NCBI RefSeq assembly: GCF_026914265.1
Contig: NC_069134.1
Coordinates: forward strand, 66,209,594 to 66,273,593
Source: Mya arenaria
Taxonomy: Eukaryota > Mollusca > Bivalvia > Myida > Myidae
DNA: 64,000 nt
Direction: 5' to 3'
This document shows positions 26,501 through 34,069 of this stretch, in pieces. The translations under genes were made by a program, and so were the position numbers. The notes below the pieces were generated by a model that did not search any database, was not told the DNA's origin, and saw only the letters and a list, made by a program, of their open reading frames with translations. Within the stretch, counting starts at the first letter, position 1; the number at the start of each line of letters is the position of its first letter.

Positions 26501-29098
26501 ACTTTTATAAATGTAACTTATATTTGAATGTCGTGAATGTCGTTAATTTCGTGAATGTCGCCTATGGTTTTCCGAACTTGGCAAAATTTGTGATTATTGC
26601 TGAAAGCATAAAATCCGAATGCCGCGCATGCCGTCTCTACCTATATTTGAATGTCAAATGTAGTATGTTCAATATAAAATTACACTTTTTTCAGAAATTC
26701 GTTGTATATTTTGTACATTTATAGGCAGTTTTTAATCGCTAGCAAAGGTACTTTAAAGCAACATGTTTTCAATTTTAGGAATTTGACGTCGTTAACATTT
26801 ATATCTAAGGCATTCTGAGACATTTCATATATATAGTTGCATACGCTATATGTCATTTATTGACATACATAAATAAATTAAACATACAGGTGTTATATTC
26901 GAAGTTGGGTTTTAGACTTTCAATTTTCATAAACAGGTTTCAATATATTAAGTGTTTCCATATAGTCATTGACCATAACGCAATAAACCATGATTTTATG
27001 AACAATTATCAAAATGCAAGTGAGGTTGCTATGGCTGAAACCTTTTTAATAGTATCAGTTTCTCTTAGAGTTAAAACATGCAGTTTAATTAAATAAAGAT
27101 ATAGTAGTATTAGAAGTACTGTTTAGTATTTTTAAACGAACTATAAAAGAAGACAACATACATTGTGATTTTCTGTTGACAATCACCACACCGTTTAGGT
27201 AGTATTTGTTGTCAAAGTTAACTGTCCAAGATGCAGATGTTCGGGATCCGGCCGTGTGAGAGCATCTGGAATCGTCTCCGATTGGATTACCAACAAGCGG
27301 GTAACCGTCAACAGCAAGATCTGCACCTTGGTTATTCCAAATTCCAGGAGTCTGGCTGACAGGTCTATGAAGTGCAATATTTTGTCCTGTGTAAAAAGCA
27401 CGTATAATAGGTATGATGAGCATGATGATTTATTTCCAGGGTGTTTGAGCAACTATTTGTTTAACAAAAAGGTGATAGTTAATTAACAGTACGAGGTCTC
27501 TTCAAAGTCTATGTAGACTTCTTTTCAAACTTTTTATTTTTCTTTAGACTTCTTCTAATTTTATTTGCCATACACTCAAAAGTTCCTTATCATAAGGTTT
27601 AAATTGCGCTGATATTTGAATGCTTATTACACTAATGTTGCGCACGCCATATGATATGACATAAATAATCATGTAATGACTCATTCTTTGATGATTATTT
27701 CTCTTCCATAGTGTGCCCTAAGTGTTTAAGCCGGAAAATAACATAGAGTCTTAACCACAGGATGAAACACTTCAACAATTAAATTAATGAAACATGATTG
27801 ATGAGAGCAATAAGTCTATGTATTATACACAATAACGATTTGACAGTTATTTGTCCAGAAGTTAATATGAGTAAATATACTTTATATCACCATACTAATA
27901 ATTAAAGCAACACTTATCATTATAATAATAAGAACTATAATGACAATTAGGCAACCTACTATAAACGTCTAAATAATGATGTTTAGAGAAAAACAATGTT
28001 TTTTAAGAGCTGATATACGCTTTACAAATGCAGTTTTGACGCTAAAATAACTTACATTGAAATCAAGTGTAATAGTTAAACATTTATTTTGTTATATAAT
28101 ACATGTTTATTATTTGAACGATTGTTCTACATGTAAATGAACATGACTGTGTAATGTAACACAGACAACCGGGGAGCAATTCAATTTTATGGCTTTCTCA
28201 ACCTTTGTACATGAAAGAAGCCTGACCAGGATTATTGCAATAACTCTACTGCAGCGCCCTGGACAGTAAATGACTTTTAAATGGGCTCTGAAAAATGACA
28301 CTGAGTTTCTTTTAAACATAGCAGTCACTCAAACATTGTGCTGTATTATATGTCTTTGGCACTTACCCTGTGTCATTAAACGGGGTTTATGTTTAAACCT
28401 TTGGCTACTGAGCTTGTTTCTGTAGTTTTTTTATATACATATTGAACAGAGCATGTGATTTGTAAATATATGTGTCATTATGCACTAAATTCAGTCCATT
28501 TTGCAACCACTTTATTCTCAGAATTTATTTGATTACCTAAAATTAAAAATTGGTGTGAACTAAGATAAAATGGGCGTTTAAGGATTATTTATTGCTGGTG
28601 AATTTTGTAAGAATGGGATGTGAAAAATATATCTAATTTTTCTTTTCAATTTAAAGGTGTTGCTTAACAGACCTGAAATGTTAAAAGATGAAGAAAAAAA
28701 TCCTCCAAAGTATTTCATATAAAAAATATGTGATAAGTCTTAGAATGTTTTTGTGAAATCCAGGTTATGTAATGGAAGTTTAAAACACGTTAATAGCAGT
28801 ACATCTAAACCACTGCTTCCATTTTGTTCATTTCAATTTACTTCTTTTTTCTGCAATTTAAGTTTTGAAATAATATAAGTTACTAAATATTCATCTTCAT
28901 AGAAAATAGTTATTATGGCGTGTTCAATCGGTTACCCTGCACGCTTTATACTATATCCTTTTAACAAAAAGAGATAGCATATTAACATTATCCTGACAAA
29001 TGGTTAAATCTACAGTTTCACGTACCTTTAAAATGCCAGTCTGTCCAATTACCGAGAGCTATACCAGGTAGCAAAAGCAGCATTAATGTTAGTTCCAT
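3727..29098 (-). CDS. Gene A: receptor-type tyrosine phosphatase with F5/8C and sushi ectodomain
   Basis: Twenty-three coding exons join in phase with GT-AG borders into 1192 codons: 29026-29098, 27162-27386, 19384-19635, 18135-18893, 16668-16847, 16320-16431, 16007-16128, 15717-15925, 15151-15238, 14913-14986, 14684-14720, 14035-14132, 8539-8658, 8198-8349, 7863-7998, 7325-7468, 6866-6965, 6697-6773, 6278-6409, 5589-5717, 5188-5333, 4065-4200, 3727-3804. Order: signal peptide (1-17), F5/8C or fucolectin-like domain (25-183), CCP1-3 (187-372), unclassified module (373-436), CCP4 (438-496), TM helix (about 507-530), tyrosine-containing juxtamembrane segment, PTP D1 (about 645-905) and PTP D2 (about 930-1190). 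D1 has WPD (D801), HCSAGVGRTG (C833, R839) and Q877. D2 keeps WPD (D1087), C1121 and R1127. It should dephosphorylate phosphotyrosine under the plasma membrane in response to an extracellular, perhaps glycan, ligand. That role is inferred from domains; exon borders are hand-derived without transcript support. Confidence 0.9.
4065..4200 (-). CDS. Gene A exon 22: PTP D2, CX5R loop
   Basis: Residues 1122-1167: M-NGADRSGLFC then SAVLERMKIEQDVAITQVI and YREQIIPSV. With exon 21 it forms HC-M-N-G-A-D-R (C1121, R1127). The Q-loop Gln is Pro1165 (IPSVDQ versus IQTxDQ). Decayed partial copies of this exon's 5' half lie just upstream in the intron. Confidence 0.9.
4140..4525 (-). repeat. Tandem partial copies of PTP exon 22
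   Basis: The first part of exon 22 and the preceding intron recur with spacing of about 115-120 bp: functional copy ending at 4200, then decayed copies at about 4268-4330 and 4388-4450, and a stub at 4501-4520. The shared string on the plus strand is AAGACCGCTGACGCAACA-like, followed by the CTGCTCCGTT exon edge. The copies have frameshifts or stops (third copy: NGADRSD then TAA). Confidence 0.8.
5188..5333 (-). CDS. Gene A exon 21: PTP D2, WPD loop and Cys
   Basis: Residues 1074-1121. FEGWPDDSALPSSPRDVLRL contains the WPD Asp (D1087), which many D2 domains lose. It ends NPVLVHC with C1121. Confidence 0.9.
5507..5556. repeat. (GAT)n microsatellite in gene A intron
   Basis: About 16 uninterrupted GAT units, about 30 nt from exon 20. 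Confidence 0.95.
5589..5717 (-). CDS. Gene A exon 20: PTP D2, YWP strand
   Basis: Residues 1031-1073: EDEIYWPEKGESETYENM then TVEECEGVLRKITLVLNRFG. The YWP-E-K-G sequence follows NNRSEMK of exon 19. A (GAT)n microsatellite lies about 30 nt away in the next intron. Confidence 0.88.
6278..6409 (-). CDS. Gene A exon 19: PTP D2, DFWRLV helix
   Basis: Residues 987-1030: NYKKKGAFIVTQTPLEMTKT then DFWRLVVEHDVHTIVMMNNR. Canonical D2 order (QTPL, DFWRLV, HTIVMM). Phase 0 at both ends. Confidence 0.88.
6697..6773 (-). CDS. Gene A exon 18: PTP D2, DYINA strand
   Basis: Residues 961-986: ADHMPHLTPSGKRSEPDYIN-AVFLP. DYINA matches D1 exon 10 in position. Confidence 0.86.
6866..6965 (-). CDS. Gene A exon 17: start of PTP D2
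   Basis: Residues 928-960. ECQYVSAKEVRNRNKNRYSN-ILP is the D2 KNRY loop. The Tyr-Asp that follows the loop in active domains is replaced (ILPVADHMP), a usual sign of a weakened second domain. Confidence 0.86.
7325..7468 (-). CDS. Gene A exon 16: end of PTP D1 and D1-D2 linker
   Basis: Residues 880-927: DQYIFLHMALLETLM closes D1, then PASKFLRAYKELLSFDKDQ and KLDVEFS start the D2 approach. Phase 0 at both ends. Confidence 0.88.
7863..7998 (-). CDS. Gene A exon 15: PTP D1, P-loop and Q-loop start
   Basis: Residues 834-879. S-AGVGRTGTFIALNVL completes the HCSAGVGRTG signature (R839). VNTLRRQRLDMVQTL carries the R-R-Q-R and Q877 expected of an active domain. D1 therefore has every catalytic element. 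Confidence 0.93.
8198..8349 (-). CDS. Gene A exon 14: PTP D1, WPD loop and catalytic Cys
   Basis: Residues 784-833. VYHFHFTTWPDKSVP holds the general acid D801. The exon ends IVHC with catalytic C833; the following Ser is split across the intron (AG|C). Confidence 0.92.
8539..8658 (-). CDS. Gene A exon 13: PTP D1, CxxYWP strand
   Basis: Residues 744-783: MKCVQYWPDKGS then FKITHRSEELFSDFVIRRL. KCxxYWP directly follows LTNLEEDKK of exon 12 as in all classical PTPs, which confirms that exons separated by the minisatellite belong to one gene. Confidence 0.9.
8890..13965. repeat. 40-bp minisatellite inside the PTP D1 intron
   Basis: About 125 tandem copies of a 40-bp unit with core AGCACTACATAGAAATCAAT, alternating mainly at CCAAATGAGC/CCAAATTAGC and ATAAAACATAG/ATACAACATAG. 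A unit near 9870 has lost 10 bp. The array shows higher-order duplication: about 10921-12240 recurs at 12241-13560 (33 units, 1320 bp), and about 9240-9780 recurs at about 10270-10800. The last three units (13840-13965) are diverged. Being 40 bp long it keeps no open frame. Confidence 0.95.
14035..14132 (-). CDS. Gene A exon 12: PTP D1, DFWRMVW helix
   Basis: Residues 711-743: PTKEIMVDFWRMVWQLRIGK followed by IVMLTNLEEDKK. DFWRMVW and IVMLTN are diagnostic of PTP domains. The next coding exon lies 5.4 kb away, beyond the 40-bp minisatellite. Confidence 0.9.
14226..14547. mobile_element. MITE-like element with TIRs and 4-bp target duplication
   Basis: Inverted ends TGGTCCGTGTATATACCG (14226-14243) and its complement (14530-14547), flanked directly by TCGT on both sides (14222-14225 and 14548-14551). 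The interior is rich in poly-T/TTTTTTCG tracts. No coding capacity; a non-autonomous DNA transposon is the simplest reading. Confidence 0.7.
14684..14720 (-). CDS. Gene A exon 11: PTP D1 micro-exon
   Basis: Only 37 nt, coding GYNQTGKFVAAQ-G. This is the strand before the conserved QGP turn, and it bridges exons 10 and 12 in perfect phase. It is easily missed by automatic predictors. Confidence 0.85.
14913..14986 (-). CDS. Gene A exon 10: PTP D1, DYINAS strand
   Basis: Residues 674-698: DATRVILQKDEKHYTDYINA-SIIH. DYINAS is a core PTP motif. Acceptor TTTCAG, donor GTAAAG. Confidence 0.88.
15151..15238 (-). CDS. Gene A exon 9: PTP D1, KNRY loop
   Basis: Residues 645-673. EFPKGLTEDHNEAVKNQNR is followed by TKNRYKNIYP-Y, the phosphotyrosine-recognition loop (NRYxNIxPYD) expected at the start of a catalytic PTP domain. 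Ends with a split Tyr codon. Confidence 0.88.
15717..15925 (-). CDS. Gene A exon 8: cytoplasmic linker before PTP D1
   Basis: Residues 575-644. It starts with GDSDYVYETNSTK and ends SYSEEMRIQFK, entering the D1 N-terminal helix (EFPKGLTEDH on the next exon). The gene B terminal exon is the positional counterpart (GDDAALSRSN) but stops instead of continuing into D1. Confidence 0.82.
16007..16128 (-). CDS. Gene A exon 7: juxtamembrane tail
   Basis: Residues 534-574, polar, with HYEESS and QNPYSEIGA. The NxYSEI sequence recurs in the gene B tail (NCYSEINV), so this tyrosine motif has been kept in both paralogues. Ends in phase 1. Confidence 0.82.
16320..16431 (-). CDS. Gene A exon 6: transmembrane segment
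   Basis: Residues 497-533. The hydrophobic run FAVIGGAAGG followed by AGAFLVVLLAVAGFILYR gives one TM helix of about 23 residues, then a basic stop-transfer R-R-R-Y-K across the exon border. The corresponding exon of gene B has exactly the same length (112 nt) and phases. Confidence 0.88.
16668..16847 (-). CDS. Gene A exon 5: membrane-proximal sushi domain (CCP4)
   Basis: Residues 437-496, a single sushi domain on a phase 1-1 exon. It shows CPLMAPTYGW, CEVGKSVNITCKSGY, ATCLPDHTW and a final LCQ. The symmetric phase is the classic arrangement for shuffled CCP exons. Confidence 0.88.
16848..18134. other. Gene A intron 4, nothing further seen
   Basis: AT-rich intron. A short open frame on the plus strand at 17663-17923 has no recognisable features. 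Confidence 0.5.
18135..18893 (-). CDS. Gene A exon 4: three sushi/CCP domains plus an unclassified module
   Basis: Residues 184-436 in one exon of 759 nt. CCP1 covers about 187-236 (KCPSLPITNG to IQC), CCP2 about 239-303 and CCP3 about 305-372; each has the sushi Cys pattern with CxPGY- or CAEGF-type strands and a terminal Cys, although CCP2 and CCP3 are irregular. Residues 373-436 are not a sushi domain but have a counterpart in gene B. Several N-x-S/T sequons suggest heavy glycosylation. Confidence 0.85.
18894..19383. other. Gene A intron 3, small internal duplication
   Basis: Contains two copies of GTTTAATGAATATAATG (about 19028 and 19072) each followed by a CGGTGCATGTCG-like string. No gene content. 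Confidence 0.5.
19384..19635 (-). CDS. Gene A exon 3: second half of F5/8C domain
   Basis: Residues 100-183, from ERLRLRKFRMYGDDN to the closing strand YLTLCEVYIFS, a hallmark end of the fucolectin fold (LCEVEVF in relatives). Phase 1 at both ends. Separated from exon 2 by a 7.5-kb intron filled mostly by an 18-bp minisatellite. Confidence 0.85.
20230..26560. repeat. 18-bp minisatellite inside the F5/8C intron
   Basis: Several hundred units of 18 bp, consensus AATGATGTGAATGTCGCG with GAGTGTTGT variants; regular from about 20440 to 25190, ragged on both sides. The unit encodes six residues (NDVNVA on plus, TFATFTSFA-type on minus), so open frames of up to about 490 codons occur on both strands without being genes. 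Larger blocks are duplicated: 350-bp spacing between 21731 and 22081; a block at 22842-22970 repeated at about 22975 and again near 24950; a block at 21058-21130 repeated at 24590-24665. Confidence 0.93.
24285..24533 (+). mobile_element. tRNA-headed SINE inserted in the 18-bp array
   Basis: The head resembles a tRNA with pol III A box (TTAGCACAGTGG, 24294-24305) and B box (GGTTCGATTCC, 24338-24348), followed by a body with GGGTTTCCTCCGGGTTCTCC and an AT-rich tail. The flanks AATGATGTGA (24275-24284 and 24534-24543) would serve as target duplication but also belong to the host repeat. The body is reminiscent of conserved SINE central domains; the family is not assigned. Confidence 0.8.
27162..27386 (-). 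CDS. Gene A exon 2: first half of F5/8C (fucolectin-like) domain
   Basis: Residues 25-99. It begins QNIALHRPVSQT and contains LAVDG, RCSHT and SWTVNFDNKYYLNGVVIVNR, the usual order of an F5/8C or F-type-lectin fold. The R-x-D and vicinal Cys-Cys of sugar-binding F-lectins are missing: NRKSQYERL stands where NRxDCCxxRL is expected. Confidence 0.85.
28335..28445 (+). repeat. Fragment of dispersed repeat R2
   Basis: GTCTTTGGCACTTACCCTGT through GGGTTTATGTTTAAACC and GCTACTGAGCTTGTTTCTGT matches the 3' part of the longer copies at 34790-35500 and 49850-50535. Lies in gene A intron 1. Confidence 0.7.
29026..29098 (-). CDS. Gene A exon 1: start codon and signal peptide
   Basis: The start ATG is followed by MELTLMLLLLPGIALGNW, a typical signal peptide with likely cleavage after A15-L16-G17. 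The exon ends in phase 1 at GTACGT and joins to complete Gly25. It is the only upstream ATG with a hydrophobic leader that fits the phase of exon 2. UTR extent is unknown. Confidence 0.8.
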
Positions 29099-29201
29099 GT
29101 TCACTTTATCTATTTTCGTAACAAATACCAGCGATGCAAATGCTCGGGTTAAAGATTATGACGGATTAAAACTAAATAACCCAAAATGTCCGCCTTGGGT
29201 G

Positions 29202-29224
29202 AAAACTTCCTTATAGATAAGCCC
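29202..29224 (-). promoter_or_regulatory. Gene A upstream element shared with gene B
   Basis: Read on the minus strand, CTTATCTATAAGGAAGTTTT lies about 105-125 nt before the gene A ATG. It combines a GATA-like core (TTATC), a TATA-like core (TATAAG) and an ETS-like core (AGGAAGT). The near-identical string precedes gene B. Promoter function is inferred from position and conservation. Confidence 0.5.
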
Positions 29225-30164
29225 TAAGTGCATATACCGCAAATGTATTGACGTTTGTACGTTTATCTTACATCGATGATATCTATTCGACAACCTTCTT
29301 CAAATACAATAAATATTTTTGTCTCTTTTAAAGTCTATTTTAAAGTGTATTTACGTCTGTTTCGAAAAACAGCTTTTGATGGGCTGGTGGGGGTGGGGGC
29401 GGAATCTACTTAATAAATAAGGTTTATGAACTTAGTGCTGCAAAACAATTATTACAAAATATTGGTGTATGTGCCAGGTTGTGAAAACGGTTTAAAGTAA
29501 TCTCTCTCCAAATTTTTTTCTTAGCGCTTTCACTCACCAAGCCGATGGGGTCGAACTAAAATATAGTTCTTATTAACATTTTTTTCCAAAATTCGATCCT
29601 ATTAGAGCAAGCAATACTTACTATAAACTACATGGCAACTCGTTACAATCGGGCAATTAAAATGAATTTATACAGCGAACAACGTTTCTGTTTTTGTTAA
29701 TATACAAATGCCTCAGTAACTAGTTTTACTAACATATCTTAATCTAAGCTAATCTAAAACTTGTATTCAACAAATAGCAGTGTTATGACAATAGTAAATT
29801 GATTTGTTTGTGTAATAATAGTAAGGGGGACATTTCATTGAGCTGACGTTCACTAAATAACTTTTTGAGTATCTTTTTCCTTTATTTGTTAAGTTTGAAG
29901 AGAAATAAATCAGCAAATTAATTTGTGATTTGGTACCATTCTTTTTTAAACTGCCTTTTTGTCAATATGTCATTATTTAGTGTTTGAAAAGAAATATAAG
30001 ATCAATTGATCAATATGAAAAGCGGACACGATTGTTAAGATTGAAGCATACATATGACAGGAAATTAACAAAACTATTCTTGTAGTAGGAGTAATAACTC
30101 GATAAATTTGGTAAAGAAATTTGTTCTTCAGGAAACAATATGGTATTTTAGTTTTGGACAGTAA
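29225..30164. other. Intergenic region 5' of gene A, no gene seen
   Basis: AT-rich sequence with no credible exon; may contain distal promoter elements of gene A. Confidence 0.4.
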
Positions 30165-30245
30165 ACCTCGTTTCCGCAAAACACCCTACGCTCGGGTCGG
30201 AATGAACCTATCTTACACTCTCGGACATGGAAGATACTTATAATC
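30165..30245 (+). repeat. Single arm of a fold-back repeat
   Basis: GTTTCCGCAAAACACCCTAC through AACCTATCTTACACTCTCGG and CATGGAAGATAC matches, with few changes, the arms of the palindrome at 60951-61098. May be one terminal repeat of a larger element. Confidence 0.65.
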
Positions 30246-31227
30246 TACGGCACATGAAAATACCCTTTCTAAAAGCAGCGTTTCGGCTGAAAGCAGCGTT
30301 TCGAGAGAGGTGTTGTTATATTTCCTCAACCTAAGCGCTTGCATATTTTATTCACCATGATGGGTTCGAAAGTTTTGATACAAAGATCATTCATAAAACT
30401 TATGGAGTTAAATAAAGCTTAAACACTCAAGATGATGGACTGATTAAAGATGAGACAAGTGTTGTGAGAAATGTGCAAATGTGATAATACTGTCACGTTC
30501 AGTTCCTCGAGCGACTGACTTGGCGGCTTTCAATACTGCAATTATAATGTTGGTCATGAAATTACTGGAGACTTTAAATTGCCTAAAATAGTTAAGCGTG
30601 GCAGGATTTGTTTTCAATTCGATTGCTATTGCCTGTGAACAGTAAAATAAAATCACGCTTGTCAAGCATTTTTCAGCGCTTTCATTTTTATTTCAGCAGA
30701 CAAAGCTGCTATGTTTTAATCATCTGATCATTATATTAGGTAAAGTATCTTATCTTTGAAAAACATCCCACTCGTATTTAGATTCCTAACCAGCTTCACA
30801 AAACCCGTACTATAATTAAAAGTAATAGTTAATCCTTAAGGTCAATACAAAGAAGTGTCTAATGAAGATCTTAAAACTTCCCATCAAAACACTCGATCTC
30901 TAAACTTCACTAAGTGCCTATACATCTCGGTTAATAGAGCATCATATTTCTAGTTCTACTGTAAAGGTATATGTCTTGATAACATATTGTTTGACTGCGA
31001 TACAAACGCAAATAAACGTAGTATTGACTGTCATAAGAACACAAGAGTCTTTTTACTAATGCACAGTTTTTATGAATATATTAACTTGACATGTGCCGTT
31101 ATTTATACTGTACATTTGGACATGATATGTATCGGCAAGGAGTAGGTATTCTTATAGGCGCTAAAATCTTTCTAAGCTTTTACACATGTTTTTGTATCGT
31201 TACGAGAGTGAAGACATGCTCAACGTC

Positions 31228-31585
31228 TTTAAAGCTGCACTCTCACAGATTGACGTTTTGACAACTGTTTTAATTTTTGTCTTGGAACAAGCCATTTTTT
31301 GCGAAGATGCATGGAAACCAGTTTTTAAGACTAATGACAAAAACTTAGAATGCAGATTTTTATATTTAAGTTCAAACATTGATGTATTATGCATTTTTCT
31401 TAAACCGTTAGTAACGGTTTAAGCCATAAAACATTAATTTTTGAACGGTAATATGAAAATCTGCGATCCAATCTTTTGTCAGCAATCTTTTATCATTGGT
31501 TTGCAGATATTTTCGCACAAATTTGCTCTATCCAAAATAAAAAAACAGTTGTAAAAACGGTATATCTGTTAGAGTGCAGCTTTAA
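31228..31585. mobile_element. MITE with TTAAAGCTGCACTCT termini
   Basis: Inverted ends TTTAAAGCTGCACTCTCACA (31228) and, read on the minus strand, TTAAAGCTGCACTCTAACAG (ending 31584). An internal palindrome TTAAACCGTTAGTAACGG lies near 31400. No coding capacity. Confidence 0.75.
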
Positions 31586-31614
31586 GTCTGGAGATATGCC
31601 GCTTTTTTAAATAT

Positions 31615-32330
31615 TTAGCAATAGTTTTTGTTGACATTGATGACATTTTAAGTGTAGATAATCCTTCTTTTACTGATAATGTCATATACCCTTCAAGATT
31701 TATTCTTAATAACTCAATCACGTCTGATAAAAAATCGTCGTTTTTAGATGTTCAAGGATTGTAGCAGATGGTAAATCGACCATCAAACTTCATGAGAAGG
31801 GGATGATTTAAGATTAATAATAATTATTCTTCATTGGACGGCATTGCTACAATGGACATGTATTATGGTGAATTCATTAAGCAATTTGTAAAATTCGCTA
31901 TAGAATGTTTGGACGTGAAGCTTTTTCCCGTAGTAAAATAATCACTGCTCAATTACTAAAACAAGGATTTAGATATCCTAATGATAAATTGAAGAAACGT
32001 TGTCTTAGATATTTTTTAATCATTACCTCATACTCTCTTAATACAATAACATTCTTAAACCTGTTATAGTAGATGGTATTACCTATGGTATGGTATATCC
32101 AGATTTTTATGGTGATCATATAAAACGGCTACGTGAAAATTAAAAATGCTTCCTCAGTTCCTGATCGACATAATGACCTTTCGATAACTTATCTCATAAT
32201 AGTAATATTCTAAATGATACATGCGTTTTTAGGTCTCGGAAATGGAATCTTGCAGATAACATTAACGTTGTTTTCAACTCTCAGCGAGGACATTATTTGA
32301 CGAACAATTATGACACTTAACACCACTTAG
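31615..32330 (+). pseudogene. Degenerate reverse-transcriptase fragment
   Basis: From 31621 the frame reads VDIDDILSVDNPSFTDNV then YPSRFIL and SSFLDV, the xxDD active-site strand and following segment of a retroelement RT. After stops and shifts it resumes as YYGEFIKQFVKFAIECLDV and LLKQGFRY (about 31860-31980), the distal domain of the same family. A dead fragment; the exact retroelement class was not assigned. Confidence 0.6.
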
Positions 32331-32339
32331 TTTGCCTTC

Positions 32340-33730
32340 TTATTCTCTTACTCTGAAGCAAATATATGATTTTACTTTTCCTTTAATTACTAGTTTCGAT
32401 ATATAAGTATTTATCAACACCGTTCATACTTAATGTAATCGCTTTCGAGAAGACTGAGTGAATTTTTAGCACTTCAAATAAGCTGATGGCTATTGGGGAA
32501 TGCTTGCTCTCTGTTGAATATATTTGCTTATCTCATTCGACACTTGCTATACCGTTTTCAGTTGAGGTGAGCGCTTGAGTCCGCATGTTTTTTCGGCTTC
32601 CATTTTCGGCTGACACAGCTGCATTATATATAAGAGACTGTTCAGAAAGTTTTCGTTTCATTTTGTTTCTTCCAAGTTAAAATGGCTTCAAAAACACAGT
32701 GAAAAGTAAATCGAGGCAATAATATTCAATCAAAATTCCATGAGGCTTGTCCTGGTTATTTTGATGAATTGTGTATTACGGCATTAATAAATTTCTACTG
32801 GCACATTGAAATTCAAACATGCATGTTATTTTTACGTATACAATAGGCTTGATCATAAACCCAGAAATAAATCAACTATAACAAAGGAAAGAGTTTACTT
32901 CCCTTTACTTTATAGAAAGCACAACTCTCGTCAAGGCAAATCATTGCATAGGAAATGAAGTGATTCTATACCAATTTAGCGGTCATCTTCGACTTTCGAG
33001 TAAATGCATACTTTAATACGATTCACCATTAACGTGTTTTATTTCATGCAGGATTGTAAAGTGACAACATGTACTTGCTGTATGAACGTAACGAACACAT
33101 AAATGTACACATAAAACATATTAATAATTTCCAGAACAATTCCCTTTAAAGCAAGTTTCTATCAAATCGTGACCTTTATTTACAAATCAAATCCATCAAG
33201 CACTTGTACCTTTTTAATCGCGTGTATTTGATAAAGTGTCATTTTATTTCCCGTTTTGACAAATACAGCAACTATGTATACAACTGATACTAGCTTATTT
33301 ACAATTGAAATTCCTAATTGAAACAATGTGTACATTTTGAGCACTGCAAACGGCTTCATTGAACAGTGGTTTGGTCAGCAAGTGTTGTTGACATTGCGTT
33401 CTTCCTCTTGCAATAGGCATTCATACACATATTCACGATTGAATATCTTGAAATTATCTATAGTTTTAGCTATTTTAAAGACGCTGAGAACACTGTCAAC
33501 ATTGACAACATAGCCCTCACAATACAACAACTTATATCTTCAAAAGTAAGTCGAGAGATACAATTAAAGCCTTTCTCGATAACGCTTTGAATAACCCGGT
33601 TCGATGCTCAAGTGTTCAATTATTGCCAGCTCAAAGAATATCTACGAAAACAAGCACAACATTTAAAACAAACAAAATATCAGGAACTTAATTATCCAAT
33701 TTATTTCCTTTCTCAGTAAATCAACACATT
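32340..33730. other. Intergenic region between genes A and B, no gene seen
   Basis: Searched for leftover PTP exons of gene B on the minus strand (KNRY, DFW, WPD, HCxxGxxR); none seen. Otherwise AT-rich unique sequence. Confidence 0.45.
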
Positions 33731-33736
33731 TTTATT
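33731..33736 (-). promoter_or_regulatory. Candidate poly(A) signal of gene B
   Basis: AATAAA on the minus strand about 235 nt after the gene B stop. A single hexamer in AT-rich DNA, so weak evidence. Confidence 0.3.
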
Positions 33737-33968
33737 AAATACAGTCCCCTTTTTAGTCTTGATAGAGTCCCTTTATCTCTATCCTCGCATCATTAAAAAG
33801 TATATCACCCTTCAGCGGATCCATCGTTCCACCGACAATAGAATGAAAAAAAGAGAAAAAAAACGAAGAAAATGGACGTATAATTTGATAGTTTTTTCCT
33901 GAACGTTCTGTTTCCTTTTCCTTGATTGATTGCTCTACATCGAGTGTCAATCCCTTTTTTAAAGTTTT

Positions 33969-34069
33969 TCAATCGACACACTCATAAGGAGACACAGTCT
34001 CATAATAATTGCCATCAGTGACCACAGGCGTAAGGTAGCTGTTGGATCTGGACAGCGCGGCGTCGTCAC
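33969..34069 (-). CDS. Gene B exon 8: terminal exon and stop
   Basis: DDAALSRSNSYLTPVVTDGN then YYETVSPYECVD and TGA. It sits where gene A exon 8 leads into PTP D1; here translation ends, so no catalytic domain is encoded. Confidence 0.75.

Noticed and set aside
33753..33950. 65-codon minus-strand frame after gene B
   Set aside because: Begins after the gene B stop, lacks a signal or domain, and is most likely 3' UTR.
29225..33960. Hidden PTP exons that would give gene B a catalytic domain
   Set aside because: Looked on the minus strand for KNRY, DFW, YWP, WPD and HCxxGxxR with splice sites; none found. The B tail ends with its own stop.
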